The notes under the pieces were generated by a model, which was not told where the DNA came from, did no database searches, and saw nothing but the letters and a program-made list of their open reading frames with translations. 64,000 bases of DNA, taken from positions 2,293,201-2,357,200 of the forward strand of contig OX453276.1 of NCBI GenBank assembly GCA_949710005.1, written 5' to 3'. A program made the position numbers and the translations under genes. This DNA is from Ricordea florida. Its lineage: Eukaryota > Cnidaria > Anthozoa > Corallimorpharia > Ricordeidae. Shown piece by piece: positions 23,791-38,300 of this stretch; the stretch's first letter is position 1, and each line of letters starts with the position of its first letter.

Positions 23791-25312
23791 CCCATCAACT
23801 GAAAATTCCACTCACGTTCACTGATGCGATACTTTGGTCCACCAATGTCAGTACCACCATATAAATGTCGGGGTCCGTTTTTTCCCCCGTTCAAAAACCT
23901 TGTAAAAGAAATCCAATCCGCCACGGGAGTCTCATCGCAAAACCGTCAACTACTTCGTTTTCGGTATAGCAACAGAAAATACGTCTGCCGGTTGTGTTGG
24001 AGTCGCTTGATGATGAATGAACAGCGACGTTGGTTAACGTCTTATTTTGAGCGTGCATATCATATCTATACTCTTCACTTTTGTCGCCGAGCTGTCTTTA
24101 TTTGTCTGCCCGGCGTTATAGCTTTCACCTTAAGAAAAACAAATTTCAATTTAAAAATTATTTAGTTTTTCATTACATTGCTGTTTCTGCAAATTCTCAT
24201 TTCCTACTCAACAGACTACGATATAAACTATGCTTTTATATTAAATCAACTCGATATACTTCATTTCTGTGTTAGTACAGGTTTGCCACCTTGTTATTAG
24301 AAAGCGAACGTGAGAATATGAAGAATATTTATTGCGCTAATATTTACTTTTGTGAGTTTAAACCAACACCAGGATATCCTGTTAAATAGACGAAATTCGT
24401 TTTTATCACGACCTAATGAAACGAGTTATGAATTTTAACTTTCATTTTTACTTTTTAGACTTTCTTTAGATTGCATTAAACCCTGAAAACACATTATGTG
24501 GGTAACTGACGAGGCAATCCGCTTAAGGCCTAAATTAAGGACTTAAATTCAGTTGAAAATGTGAAAACTATGTTAGGACAGAAAAGTGACAAGTAATTTA
24601 AAATCAAACATCTTGATGAAATGTAGAGTTACCCAGAAGGGCATTTAATATGACAGGCATTATTAAGTTGGCAGTTTCTTTAGAAGTAAATCCGCCGTTT
24701 TCAAATTTGAAAGACATCTGCAACGATTAAGATTTTAAGACAATGTTACTCACATTCTCTTTTGCTTTGTTGACGCTGGGGGAGGGGTAGGGGAGGGGTG
24801 GAACTATCCCTCTAACCTGGAATGAAAATGTGACCAGTGAATTGCTTCTGGAAAATTCTGGCAAGGGCGCAAATAATCTGCATGTCATCCATGTCCGCAT
24901 CAATGATCATCGTTAAAAACGTTTATGCTTTTTCGGCGAAAATAAATGAATAACAAACAAAGCTACATGAAACGCCCTTTTGAACTCAAATTCCTATTTT
25001 AAATCTAAAACTGATTCTCGTTCAAAAAGCTCGAGCGCCTAATGTTTCATTCGAACTTGTTTTTGGATCGTGTTTTACGTAAAACACCTTTTTGAATCGA
25101 AATATTGTCATGGGCAGTCGAACCTTGATTTCGAGACAATCGAGGTCGAGATAGCGAGGTTCGACTGTACATACACAAACACACTAAATTCACTACAGAG
25201 ATGAGTTAGCAAATCTTTATTTCTAAAGCTCATTGCTTACATTTAAAACAGTTTTGTGAGTATACGACGATATATTATTGTTTTTTCTTGTCAATTATTC
25301 CTCTTTTTGGTA
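23791..25312. other. Intergenic, no recognised gene
   Basis: I see no exon or coding similarity here. There is a G-rich stretch at 24778-24802 and otherwise AT-rich unassigned sequence. The interval separates the two receptor genes, both on the minus strand. Confidence 0.6.
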
Positions 25313-25320
25313 GTGTGTGT

Positions 25321-25437
25321 GGTTCAATTTTTCCTAGGTTTTAATTTTATTTTCCTTTGTTTTTTGGTATGGTAATGTATTATAATGAGTTTGAAACAAA
25401 GGAAAATAAAATTCAAACCATGGATAAAATTGAACCA
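25321..25437. repeat. Foldback repeat, 'GGTTCAA..TTGAACC' family, clean copy
   Basis: 25321-25360 pairs with 25396-25437 (GGTTCAATTTTTCCTAGG.. and ..CCATGGATAAAATTGAACC). It lies just 3' of the adhesion GPCR stop and could be part of its 3' UTR; a minus-strand AATAAA is at 25346-25351. Confidence 0.75.
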
Positions 25438-25465
25438 CAACAGATACAAACATTTATATTTGCGT

Positions 25466-28400
25466 CTAGCTTTCCATGGGTGCTATTCTGTTTTGTCGAC
25501 GGTTCCATTCTTCTGTTGCTTCTTGTTTGCATGAATTGTTATGAGTTGAAGTGGTAGGTGGTGGAATCCCTGATTTGAAGAAATAACTTGCTCTTTTCTT
25601 CAGTCTTATTATTCTCTTGTTCCACATTGCCTGGATCTGGGAAGGTCAAAAACAAACAAATTCGATGAAAAACAACGAAGCTTGACTTCATTTCCCAAAC
25701 TTAAGCCCTAATATACGTGTCAAAGATAGAGACGTTTCTATTTCTTAAGAGTGAAGGATAAAACGGTTTTCAAGTCTTCTGTTTATAGATTTCTGTTTAA
25801 AAATATCTGTGTTAGTATATACAAACTCAGCAATCTGATTGGCTCTCCACCTCTACCTTTCTGAGCAATCAGAAATCGAGGTGCACATTGCCAGAATATT
25901 CGTTAAGCCACTATTCACAGAGATTGAAGAGAATAATTGTTTTAGTATATAACAATAAAGCAACCTCAGTAGGGAGATTAAGAAATTTAATTCTTGAAGC
26001 GTAATCCGTACGACAAAAAGACTCACTGGGTTTTATTTTGCACGTGCAGTTTTCTGTCGTTCATTTGCGCTATTGTTTGGTTCTACCCTGGTTAACATTT
26101 CATCGTGGTAGTGTTTTGCTTAATTTTCCTAGTAAAACCTCTTCGAAAATGCTGTAAAGTGAGGACCGAAGGTGGCAATATTTCGGTAGCTTGGACGCCA
26201 TTTTGTTTTTTCTTAACCCTTTCATACATTTTGTGGTTCCACAACAACATAACAAACATTCCGCAAAACAACCACGTGATAATTATTTAGCTGACGAACG
26301 TTGGGTCCTGAGGAAGGGCATAGGATACACAGAGAGAAGACTGGGTTTAGTGGAAGCCATGTTGTTTTTACCGGAGACATGTGAGTGCTGTTGATCTTGC
26401 TGTGGACTTCTCACGATCCAGGTAAGTGGAACTTCTTTATGGAATCAAATTTTGTCGTTCGAAAGCCGGAAAAAAATTTTTTAGCGTCTTTGAAGATCTG
26501 TTTTTTAGATCGGAAACAAACATTTGAAGTGATGAATATGATCGAGTCGAAGCGTGGTTGATTCTATTTGTTGTTCCAGAACAACAACATGCAGCAAGGG
26601 GTCAAATTTCCTTTACATGATGACATTCTGTTTTTTATATTTCTATGTTGTAAAAATATTGTTTTTAGAAGGAGAACCTGTGTGATCATACAAAGAACAA
26701 ACATACCTCCTTAAGTGAAAGTTTGCTGTCATTAAATTGTGTTTTCATGCTTTGTTATGTTAGCTTATTTTAGAAAAATTTCTGTTGATATCAATTTATT
26801 ATTACTATTTCTTCTCATCTCTTGCTTTTTATCCGGTTTCACATGTGATTTTATTACATTTGATGCTTAAGATGTATTCTATGCTGATATATACAGTACT
26901 GTATTTTTCACTACATTATATTTTACTCTTTAGGTTTGTAAAGCAATGGCTACATCTGGCCCTTCTGGTATATCAACAAGGTCCTTTTATGGAGCAAGGG
27001 CTCGGGCCCAACGTGAAAGAAATCATTTCACAGTCATTGAGCCGAATTTTGACGAGAGTGATGGGGAAAGTGATTCTAACGAAGATGAACTGGCTAGCAT
27101 AGATGAAGATGAAAGCAATTATTCCTCACAGTCTGACACAGAGGAAAGTGGTGACGAATGTGATGCTGAGGTAGGTGGTGGTGATAACGGTGAAAGAGCT
27201 GTTGAAGAAAACAATGCTGCAGGGAGTTCCGGTACCAGTGGAAATACCCAAAGTATGCGATGGCGGAAGCGGCAACCCGTTTTGTATGATGTCAATTTTA
27301 AAGGAGAGCCTTTTCCTCCACCACCCGTAGAGGAGTACACGCCATTACAGTACTTCAAGCACTTCTTCGATGATGCCTTGATTGATCACATAGCAGAACA
27401 GACAAACTTATACTCTGTGCAATCAACAGGATCGTCGATATGTGTAGATCATGATGAAATGGAGATGTACTTGGGGGTGCTGGTAATGATGTCAATCATT
27501 AAATTACCACAAATAAGGATGTATTGGTCCAGTGAAACCAGAGTCCCTTCTGTGGCAGATGTCATGTCAATCAACCGATTTGAAAAAATAAAACAGTATT
27601 TTCATTGTAATGACAACACCAAACATGTTCCAGTTACTCACGAGGATCATGACAAACTGTTCAAGGTACGACCCGTTATCAACTCTTTGGTGGAAAAATG
27701 CAGGCAGGTACCTCAAGAGGAGTACCACTCTGTGGATGAGCAAATAATTCCTACAAAGAGCCGTACAAGTTTAAAGCAGTACCTGCCCAATAAACCTAAC
27801 AAGTGGGGCATTAAGGTTTGGGCTAGATGTGGAGTTAGTGGCATGGTCTATGATTTTGAGATATACACAGGGAAATCAAGTAAGGCAGAAGCCCAGCCAA
27901 ATTTACTCATGGGTGGTAATGTTGTGTATCGCTTGACTCGAACACTGCCTAGAAATGTCAACCATAAAGTATTCTTTGACAATTTCTTTTCCTCAATAGC
28001 CCTGATGAATTGCTTGAAAAAGGATGCCTTTTGGGCTGTCGCCACCATCCGAAAGGATCGCCTAAAAGGTGCAGCTGACCATTTGCTGAGTGAAAAAGAA
28101 TTGAAGAAGAAAGGCCGTGGTTCCTTTGATTATGTTGTCGAGGCTAACTCGGGTGTAACTGTTCTTCGGTGGTTCGACAATGGCTTGGTGCAAATGGTTT
28201 CTAACTATGTTGGAAATGATCTTGCTTCCCAAGCACGGCGTTGGTCAAAGAAGGAGGGGAGGTTCATTAACATTGAAAGGCCAACTATGGTTGTGGAGTA
28301 CAACTGTCACATGGGTGGCGTTGACCTGTGCGACATGCTGCTTTCCTTGTATCGGATCCGTCACCGGTCAACAAAATACTACATGCATATTGTATTTTAT

Positions 28401-31400
28401 TGCATTGGGGTGGCTGTTGTCAATGGTTGGCTGTTGTATAGGCGGCACATGGATCAGAAAAATGTGCCAGCTAAAAATCAGCTTTGCCTGCTGAAGTTTC
28501 AGGCAGACTTAGCTGCAAGTCTTTGTAAGGCAGGAAAAATCTGTGGGGAGGCGGTACGACAAAGAGGCAGACCATCTTCAACTCCGCCTGTTCCTGTTGC
28601 CACACCTTCCAGAAAGAGAAAGGCAGCATCAGTTCCTAATCCAACCAAGGATATTCAGATTGATCAAGTTGGACACTTTCCAGTGTTACAAGACAAACAA
28701 CAGCGTTGCCGCCATTGTAAAACTGGTTACTCGCACATAAAATGTACAAAATGCGGGGTACATCTCTGTTTGGTTAAAGCAAGAAATTGCTTTCCTGTGT
28801 TTCATGCTGTGCAATAACATTCTTGGACATTTGTGCCCTGTTTTAATTTTTGTGAGTCTCAAACTTTAAAACAAAGTTAAGTGAGTAGAATATACAAAAG
28901 AATTGATACGAACCTGTATCTGCCAAGTCAGCATTTTTTTAAAGAACTAATCCTTGAATATTATATCTTGTTTAATTTTGATGTGTTGCATATAAATTTA
29001 AGTGTAATTAAAGGTTTTCTTGTAAGAAAACTTTTGTGTTTTTGAGACCGTTTGTGCATGTTGTTGTTCCACAACAACATGAAACTTTGTTGCCATGGCA
29101 ACATGATATTGTCATTTGGTTCAAGAAAGTGTCTTCTTCATATCCAAAGTGACTTAGTTTTCAAGAGAAATATTTTTGGGCATTACATCTCTTAATTCAT
29201 GCATGATAGGGTTAAACCGAAACTTACTGGCACAAGGGTTACCCCGAGGCCCCCTACAGTATTCATGCCAAGGTTGCTGAGTTGGTATATAACTAATTGC
29301 TAATTATTCACCTAGGAGGTGAATGTATTGTCGGAGATTCTGGGAAATCCGTTTAAGAAAAAAAAAGATGGCTGGCTTCGACTCTCGCTTTACAGCTGTC
29401 TCCGAGAGATTTAGGGGCTTAAGAAATATGTAATTTATATTCTGCCACTATTCACCGAGATTGAAGAGAATAATAAATATTCCCGCATGTGTTTTTTTTT
29501 TTTTGCACGTACCTCGCTATTTCTTACACAATGAAGCAAGAAAATCAGTAGTCCCTGAGATAAAAACGAAAATTAGGAATCACAGTGGATATGGTCAGAT
29601 AGTGAAGTCGGTATTCTGTTCCTAGAAGGCCTATTTACACTGATAATTAAGTTGATTGGCTTTCCAAAAGCATATAGCACTCATTAGACAAAGTTATACT
29701 TTTTTTTTCTTTTTTTTTGGGGGGGGGGGGGGGGTAAAGGCGCAAACGGGCCTTAAGACCAACACGGCCGGTTTCTGTAGCATTGAGTACCTGAAAGTAT
29801 TATTACTTTCCCCTGGATGGGATGCTAGTCCAACGAAGGGTCACCCCCAGCATTATACCCATATGGAGTTAAGTTTCTTGTCTAAGGAAACAACACAGTT
29901 CCATCACCAGGGCTCGAACTCCGGACCTCCTGCTCGGAAGTCTGGCACGCTAACAGCTACACTACCGTGTCTCCTATATACTATATATCTTGTACTATAC
30001 CTTATAAAATAACTCAGACACTACGTGCGCGCTGATTGGTCTAAAACCTATGGGTAATAGTGCGGGTAAGCCCATAGAAAAAGTTAGTTTATTAAAAAGT
30101 TTGTTTATATATAACAGCAAGAAACCGCAGTTTCTGTGGGTTTACCGGCGCAAGAAACCTCGAAGAGGTAAATCACTGGCCTGCGGCTCGTGATTTACAA
30201 GCTCGACTCTTCTCCTGTTCTCCCAACATCGCGCGTGGCTTGTTACACCGATAAACCTTTAGAAACTGCGGTTTATTGCTTAAATATATTATACTATATT
30301 ATACTATACTATACTATACTATACTATGCAATGCTATACTATGCTATGCTGTACCATGCTGTGCTATACTATGCTATGCTGTGCTATACTATGCTATACT
30401 ATACTATACTATACTATACCTAACTATGCTATGCTATGCTATGCAATGCTATACCATGCTATGCCATACTATACCATACTATGCCATACTATCTTGTGGG
30501 GATAGTTTCTAAAGAAACTGGTGCTGCGTCGGTGGGAAGTTGAAACACAAGAAAATGGGTAAATCAAACGAGTTGATTAAGTAAGTTATACCACCGTAAG
30601 GTAAAAAGGAGGTGCTGACGTTTCGAGCGAAGGGCTAACGCTCGAAACGTCAGCACCTCCTTTTTACCTTACGGTGGTATAACTTACTTAATCAACTCGT
30701 TTGATTTACCCATTTTCTTATGCCATACTATACCATGCTATGCCATACTATACCATGCTGTGCTATACTATGCTATACTATACTATACAAAACAGTTGTA
30801 AGGAAAAGTTGGGGCGATAAAATTGAAGGCATCAGGAGTAGGAAACGAACTCTTGAAACAATTACCTGAAGAGAGTTGAGAACAGTGAAGACGTACTGCG
30901 ATACTACGCCTGCGCGAGTGACACTTAATAACCCGGCTAACCACGTGACTCCCAGCAATGGAAATAACACAATGCAAGCTTTCAAGGTCGTCCTAAAGTA
31001 TCACAGTAAAAATATGTATAAAAATCACGTTATATGGGTTAAAATACAGATAACAAGGTTGAAACCACACTGTACAGTAAAACAAACAGTACCACAGTAC
31101 AGTACTGTTCAGTAGCTTTACAAAGAATGGTCACACTACATAGTTTGATCCACAGATGAAAAAGTTAGAACCACACTGTATAGTAAAACAAACAGTACCA
31201 CAGTACAGTACTGTTCAGTAGCTTTACAAAGAATGGTCACACTGCATGGTTTGATCCACAGATGAAAAAGTTAGAACCACAATGTATAGTAAAACAAACA
31301 GTACCACAGTACAGTACTGTTCAGTAGCTTTACAAAGAATGGTCACACTACATAGTTTGATCCACAGATGAAAAAGTTAGAACCACACTGTATAGTAAAA

Positions 31401-34400
31401 CAAACAGTACCACAGTACAGTACTGTTCAGTAGCTTCACAAAGAATGGTCACACTGCATGGTTTGATCCACAGATGAAAAAGTTAGAACCACAATGTATA
31501 GTAAAACAAACAGTACCACAGTACAGTACTGTTCAATAGCTTTACAAGGAATGGTCACACTACATGGTTTGATCCACAGATGAAAAAGTTAGAACCACAG
31601 TGTATAGTAAAACAAACAGTACCACAGTACAGTACTGTTCAGTAGCGTTCCAAAGAATGGTCACACTGCATGGTTTGATACACAAATGAAAACTTTAGGA
31701 CCACCGTACAGTGTATAGTACATTAATTTTTCTTTTGCACAGAGCTTTATGGTCGGGCCTTTTGCAGCGTACCTTACTGAATTCATTCTGGCCAACTCTG
31801 TTCTTGGCATTGACACTATCTCTTTTGCTACGCAGGTGAACAATACGATATTGATCTGCGAAAAAAGAATATTTTCAGTTCAGCTAGTCAGTTGTAATCA
31901 ACACTAACGTAAAACGTTCCATGAGGTCTGGTCGAACAAATAGGGCTACTACTATTTTAAGATTACCTAGACAGAGGAAAAATACATTTTCTTGTTATAT
32001 GGCGGGCGGGTAAGATAAGGGGAGTCTTGAGTTCTGATTTGCTACTAGTGCGAAAGAAAACAAAATAGCTTTCTAATAAATCCCTTATTGACCAAGCTTG
32101 TTCGCTAAAGATAGCCGGGTATTGGCCTCGTCCTTTTTTTGCGTTTATTGACGTCTCGGTCAATAAAACGCAAAAACTGAACTAAGTTAATATGCGTCCA
32201 TATTGACTTCACGCATGGTCAATAACGCACATGTTTTGTGGTCGTATAATATAATTTTACTGTCTGTAGGTTTGTATATAACTTCTCATATAAAACGATT
32301 TGGAAGCAGAAACTAGGGATGAACAAAACATGCGGGTATTTCATCCGATTTGTTTTATCTGAAATGATTTATCCAGTGAGACGATGAACGTTTTACCACC
32401 GTAAGATGAAAGGAAATTTGACGTGTGGAGCGTTAGTCTCGCTCTGATAACGTAATCTGTGAGTAACAAGAGGCTGGCAGAGATATAAAATCTGGACTCT
32501 ACTATTAATATTCAACCTTGTGAGTATGCAATACGTACCGCTACGATCAATAATACTGGTCCCACGAAAGACCAAATGAAGTAATGCTCCGTCGACAGCC
32601 AACACCTAAAACGTAAATACAGACATATATTGCGCCACTGTTAGAGAATGTCATTTTGCTATTCTTGACAGCAAGAGTTCTTTCAAATGGCCGTCACCTT
32701 CTAATAGTGAGTGTCCTGAAAGGGTAAAATGGGAATTGGGATTGACCCTGCGAAAATGGGATTTAAGTCACTGGGAATGGGAATTTTTTTCCGAATTCTG
32801 CCAGTTGGAATAAGATTTGAGCACTGGGAAGCGGGATGGGTACCACCACCACCCCCTATTGATTATGTATCGATTAGTAATGGAGTACAAATGTAACACA
32901 AGGCAGCACATCTCACATATTAATATCTTTATCATAATTTACTTCCGGTTATAAAAATTACGTTAAAGGTTCGTAAGACTAATAGTCAGCATAGAGGAGT
33001 TGAACATGTAAAGTATGTTTGTTTCTTAAAACAAGCATATTAAGGGACGGACCATAAGAAAAGTGATGGGGGGGGGGGGTTGGAAAAAAAAAATTTCATG
33101 CAAGGGAAAGTGCCAAGAAAAAAATTCATGCAAAGAAGAAGGTAAAAAAAAATCATGCAGAAGGAAGGTCCAATTGTGACTTTTTCATACGTAGAAAAAA
33201 AATTCGTGCAAGCTGAAAATTCCCCACCCTCCCCCCCATCACTTTTCTAATGGTCCGTCCCTAAAAGATTTGGTGGCCTATCGATTATTCATCGATTACT
33301 CATTAATTAGAAGATATCATGAATAACTAATCAACTGATTAACCACCGATAACCTATTGATTCCTCATTGATTTCATTTATGTTTTTAAATTATTACCCC
33401 TGGTGTTAATTTTGTGCTGACGGGTAGAAAAACAGATTTAAATGTTAAATTGGACCATCTGTTTTCATGATTCACCAACACAGCGTGAAAAAAAATGAAA
33501 AAGTAGCATGTCTAGTAAAAACACTACAAGCAAGAGAAAACGAGGGAAGAGAACGTATCTTGCATACTGGGTTCTCTCACTATGATAAGGGCACAGAATC
33601 TATTTTTAGATCTGGAAACTATTTCAACTGACCAATGGCTGATGACCTTCTCATCACGTGGTTGTAATTTCAATGCGCCATGTGGAAACCGCGCAGCCAT
33701 GGAACGAGATGTAAATAGATTCCGCGCTAAAAATAGATTCTGTCCCCTTATCATATCAGACGGGGTTATGTTCTCTTTCCTCATTTTCTCTTGCTACAAA
33801 TTACTGTCATTGCCAACAGTTACTGCACTAGGGTTGTGTATGATGTGAAGAGTAGTTTAGTATGCAGTTTTATAAATTAAACTCACCAGCTTGAGTCAGT
33901 GTATTGATGAATTCCACCAGCCACAAAGTTCGCAATGGCTAAAGATCCTCCCACCACAATACCAGGAAAACCTTAAAATGTATAAATGTCAATGTAAAAA
34001 CCATTTTAGATGAACGAACCTGCAACGGAGAATTAAAGTGCAAGTACCTATAGTGGAAGACACTTGGGTAGGTTGGAATATTGTGATTAATTACAAAATC
34101 CTTTGTTCCCTAAAAACGGTCGATGTGCAGCTTTTTCAATACACTGTTGGTCAAATAGAGAGGGGGACGTTTTCATCAGGTACCACAAAACCAAATTATC
34201 CGTAGCATCATGTAATAAAACTCGTTTATTACCTTAGCTAAAGATAGTTGTATCTTGCTCTTTTGGGTAACCAATCACACTGCAGGATTTGGCGTATTTT
34301 GCCCGCTCGCTTGACTACAAATACAACGAATAAAATAAAGAGGATATTATCCGGCGGTGCTGAGATATGAAATTTACTTTCGAGGGGTGACTTTGACAAG

Positions 34401-35311
34401 GCCTTTGCTTGCCATTACAAAAATTGAGCGTGAAAACCTGGCCATGACGTCATCAATATCTTCACGTGTGAGTATTTGGAAAATATGTCACTTAGTTCCC
34501 ATATGTAGTCATATGAATATTGTAAGTGATGTATTTTGCAGTAAAGTACTCGTGTCATTATATTAATAAAATCTCGTTAGTTTACTCTCACCTAATGAGA
34601 AACAGTAACACAGAATCATGTTCAGTCCCGGGTCGTAAACTTCAACTATCAATTGATACAACATGATGCCTTCAATTAACATCCAACAGAACGATACCAG
34701 GTAGAAGTAATGAATGAACGCTGCCACAGATACGCACAACACCTGGCAGGGAAGAAAATGGTGAAGTTTACAGACATGCAATAGTTGTATTTGTTAAGGA
34801 TATGTATTAAATGTTGGTTAAACCAGGGTTGTTTTAACCTGTTCATGTGTAGCGTCTATTCCAGCAAGAAACACCAGCTGGGCCATGGCTAAAGCTCCAA
34901 CAAGATTGACATGTACATGGCTCTGTTGATCGTATCTGGAACAGCTGTGCAAAAAATCAAAAATCATTCATGATTCAAGATTGGATGATAAACTTCAGTA
35001 GCGAAAGAGTTAGAGTATACTAAAACCATTATTCCTTTTTTTTATCATACTCACAGCAACATGAAATAAGTAACAATTGTAATCGTCTCTCCTATTAAGG
35101 ACACACTGAGACCAACGTAGGTGATCAGTTGCAAAGCATGACGGTTCCTCTCTGAGAACTGAAATGATTTTAAGAAAGGACCTTTGTTAGTACTGGCATC
35201 TATTTCCATATAAGGAAACTGTGAATTTACAAATGAAAAGACTCTTTATTAAAGAAATATTCTACGGGAACTTTTTCCTAACAGTTTTGAAAAAAAAACA
35301 TAGCATTGTTA

Positions 35312-35367
<56 letters not shown>

Positions 35368-38300
35368 TAATGATTAAATAATGAGAGCACCACCGTAGTG
35401 AATATCTGTAGTGAATAATTAGAATGCCTATCCAAAAGCGACCCTTTTTAACCATTTAAATAAAAAGCAAATTATCCTTCTTAAACCATTCAAAACAGCG
35501 CTAATACTGCCCATTTGTGGTTACCCAAAATAACACTAAATCCTGCCTCCTTTTAACCACCCAATATGACCACCAAAAACTGCTCCATTTAACCATTCAA
35601 AAGAGAAATCTTGAGAAGTGTAATGTTTAGCATTACACAGTGGCGTGACACGCCTTGCCTCATGTAACAAAGCATTCTGGGAATACAAGAAATAGATTGT
35701 ACACGTGTTTCATGTATATGGCCGGTGTGTTGACTTTGTGTTGTCTTCTGTGATTCATACCTTCGTTCGGAACACTACATTGGCGACGAGGATCGGCAAA
35801 TCGCTCCAAAACACTCATAACTATCTTTGTGACCGAGTGTGTACTCGTTGTGATGGCTACAGCGATTCCAACCTTCGAAGCGTTTGACATATCAGTACAT
35901 TCGGATGGCGCGATTGCACAACGTTGGCGAAAGTGGATAAAACGTCTCGAAAACCTCTTTATTGCCGCTGCTATTAGTGATAAGAAGAGACAGAGAGCTC
36001 TTTTACTGTACTACGCCGGAGAGGAAGTATCTGAAATTTTTGACACTCTACCGGACACGGGTGAAGATTTCGAAACGGCCAAAACGAAGCTGAATGCGTA
36101 CTTTGACCCGAAGAAGAATGTGGAATTTGAGATATACACGTTTCGGCAGGCGAAACAAAGCTTGGGTGAAACCATGAACTCGTATCACTCTCGATTGCGG
36201 CAGTTGGCAGCTACATGTGAATTTCATGATGTCGATAAGGAAGTTAAATCTCAAATAATTCAGTCGTGCACTTCGCAGCGTCTTCGCCGGAAAGCGCTGA
36301 GGGATTCGACTATGACACTCGAAGCCCTATTAGCCGAAGCAAGAGCGTTGGAGGTCTCGGAACAGCAAGCGACTGACATAGAATCTCCCGGAAGTGCCAA
36401 TGCTGTATTTCCTCAGGAGTCCAAAACACAGGACAAGACGGCTCGTTGTTTTAAATGTGGTGGAAGCTGGCCCCACGATGCTAAAGCTGGGTGTCCTGCT
36501 CAGAATCGAAAGTGCAACTCTTGCCAAAAATATGGCCATTATGCGCGGTGTTGTCGAGGCTCTCAAAAGGGTCAGTCTCCTGGGAAGGGTGGAACACCTC
36601 GAAAAGGAAACAGGAAGCAAAGACGTCGAAACTTCAAGCCCCCGCGAACTGTCAACCGAGTGAACGAAGAGTCAAAGCCACGCTCATCGCCGTCGAGTTC
36701 AGGTGATGAATACACATTTACGTTGGATTCCCCTACCAAGGTCAGTGCTCCTTTTGTGTCATTAAAGGTCAATGGTGTTATCTGCAAGTTCTTAGTGGAC
36801 TCTGGAGCCAGTGTGAACATTGTGAGTCATGATGTGTCGAAGATGTTGAATAGGAGACTAGAACTTTGTGATACTGAAGTGTATGCTTTCAACTCATCTA
36901 AACCCCTTCCCGTGCTGGGTAAATTCAAGGCCTTAGTGGAATCCAAGTGTCATTCAGTTGACTCTGAGTTTCTTGTGGTAGATGGCAAAACATCTCTTCT
37001 TGGATACACAACTGCTACAGACTTGGGGATACTGCAAATTGCAAACGCGGTGTCTGTGGAAAGGAATGTGTTTCAAAATTACCCTAGTCTTTTTAGTGGG
37101 CTTGGAAAGATGAAGAGTGTTGAGGTCAAATTGCATATTGATGAGAATGTGAAACCTGTTCATCAATCACACAGACGTATCCCATTTCATCAAAGAAAGA
37201 ATCTTGAAGCTTGTGTTGAATCCCTGTTACAACAGGATATTATTGAGCCGTCTGATGGACCCACCCCATGGGTATCTCCTGTGGTCTTGGTGCCCAAGCT
37301 CAAACAGCCTGGTGGCGTACGCTTGTGTGTGGACATGAGGGAAGCTAATAAAGCAATAATCCGAGAAAGACACCTCATGCCCACCCTTGATGAAGTGGTA
37401 CACGACCTCAACGGTGCCAAGGTGTTTAGCAAGCTAGATCTCAATCAAGGATATCATCAGCTTGTCCTGCACCCAGACTCCAGGCATATCACCACATTCT
37501 CCACTCATTTTGGTCTGTTCAGGTATAAACGCCTAAGTTTTGGAATAAATGCCGCAGCTGAAAAATTTCAAAATGTGATTGCTCCTGCTATTAGTGACAT
37601 TCCCAATGTCAAGAACATTAGCGATGATGTCATCATCTATGGAGTTAACACGGAAGACCATGATAAGACCTTGCATGCAGTTCTAACCCGTTTCAAGGAG
37701 TTGAACTTGACTCTGAATAAAGGAAAGTGTCAGTTTTACATGCCACGTATTGAGTTTTTTGGCATGGTTTTTAGTGCAGATGGAATGTCGCCCGACCCTG
37801 CAAAAGTGGAAGCGATCAAGCAGGCAGAGGCACCTACCTCAGTGAGTGATGTGCGCAGCCTGTTGGGCATGACCAACTATGTGTCTCGCTTCATACGTGA
37901 TTACGCAGACATTGTGGCTCCTTTGCGCAACCTCACTCACAAGGGCGTTGAATTCAAATGGGAAGATGTTCACCAAGCAGCATTAGATAGACTCAAGCGT
38001 AGTCTCACCTCAGATGAAGTAATGGCTTATTTCGACCCTAGTAAGAAGTCCATCCTGCTCGTGGATGCCAGTCCTGTTGGATTAGGCGCAGTGTTAACTC
38101 AAGATGGCAAAGTGATCTCCTACGCCAGCAAAGCCCTCTCAAGTGTGGAAAGGCGTTACTCTCAAATCGAGCGTGAGGCATTGGCAATCGCATGGGGTTG
38201 TCATCACTTCCGTATTTACCTCCTGGAAGTCACTTCAAAGTCGTGACAGATCACAAGCCATTGTTATCCATCTTCAACAGCGCTACTTCCCAAGCGTCAG

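Larger units (their letters stand above)
26217..29211 (+). mobile_element. Intact piggyBac DNA transposon (2995 bp) with TTAA target duplication
   Basis: TTAA at 26213-26216 and 29212-29215 flanks the element. The termini are inverted repeats (CCCTTTCATACAT at the left; its counterpart CCCTATCATGCAT read from the right). A GTTCCACAACAACAT motif is at 26236-26250 and 29066-29080 with a variant near 26573, likely subterminal transposase-binding repeats. One full transposase gene lies between. Insertion is in the last intron of the adhesion GPCR, opposite strand. The clean TSD, matched ends and open frame suggest a recent, possibly mobile copy. Confidence 0.93.

Noticed and set aside
30190..30512. 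Tyr/Leu-rich open frames
   Set aside because: Translations of the ACTAT/GCTAT satellite.
31060..31715. CRISPR-like regular repeat spacing
   Set aside because: Units are contiguous 106-bp tandem copies without unique spacers, in an animal genome with introns.
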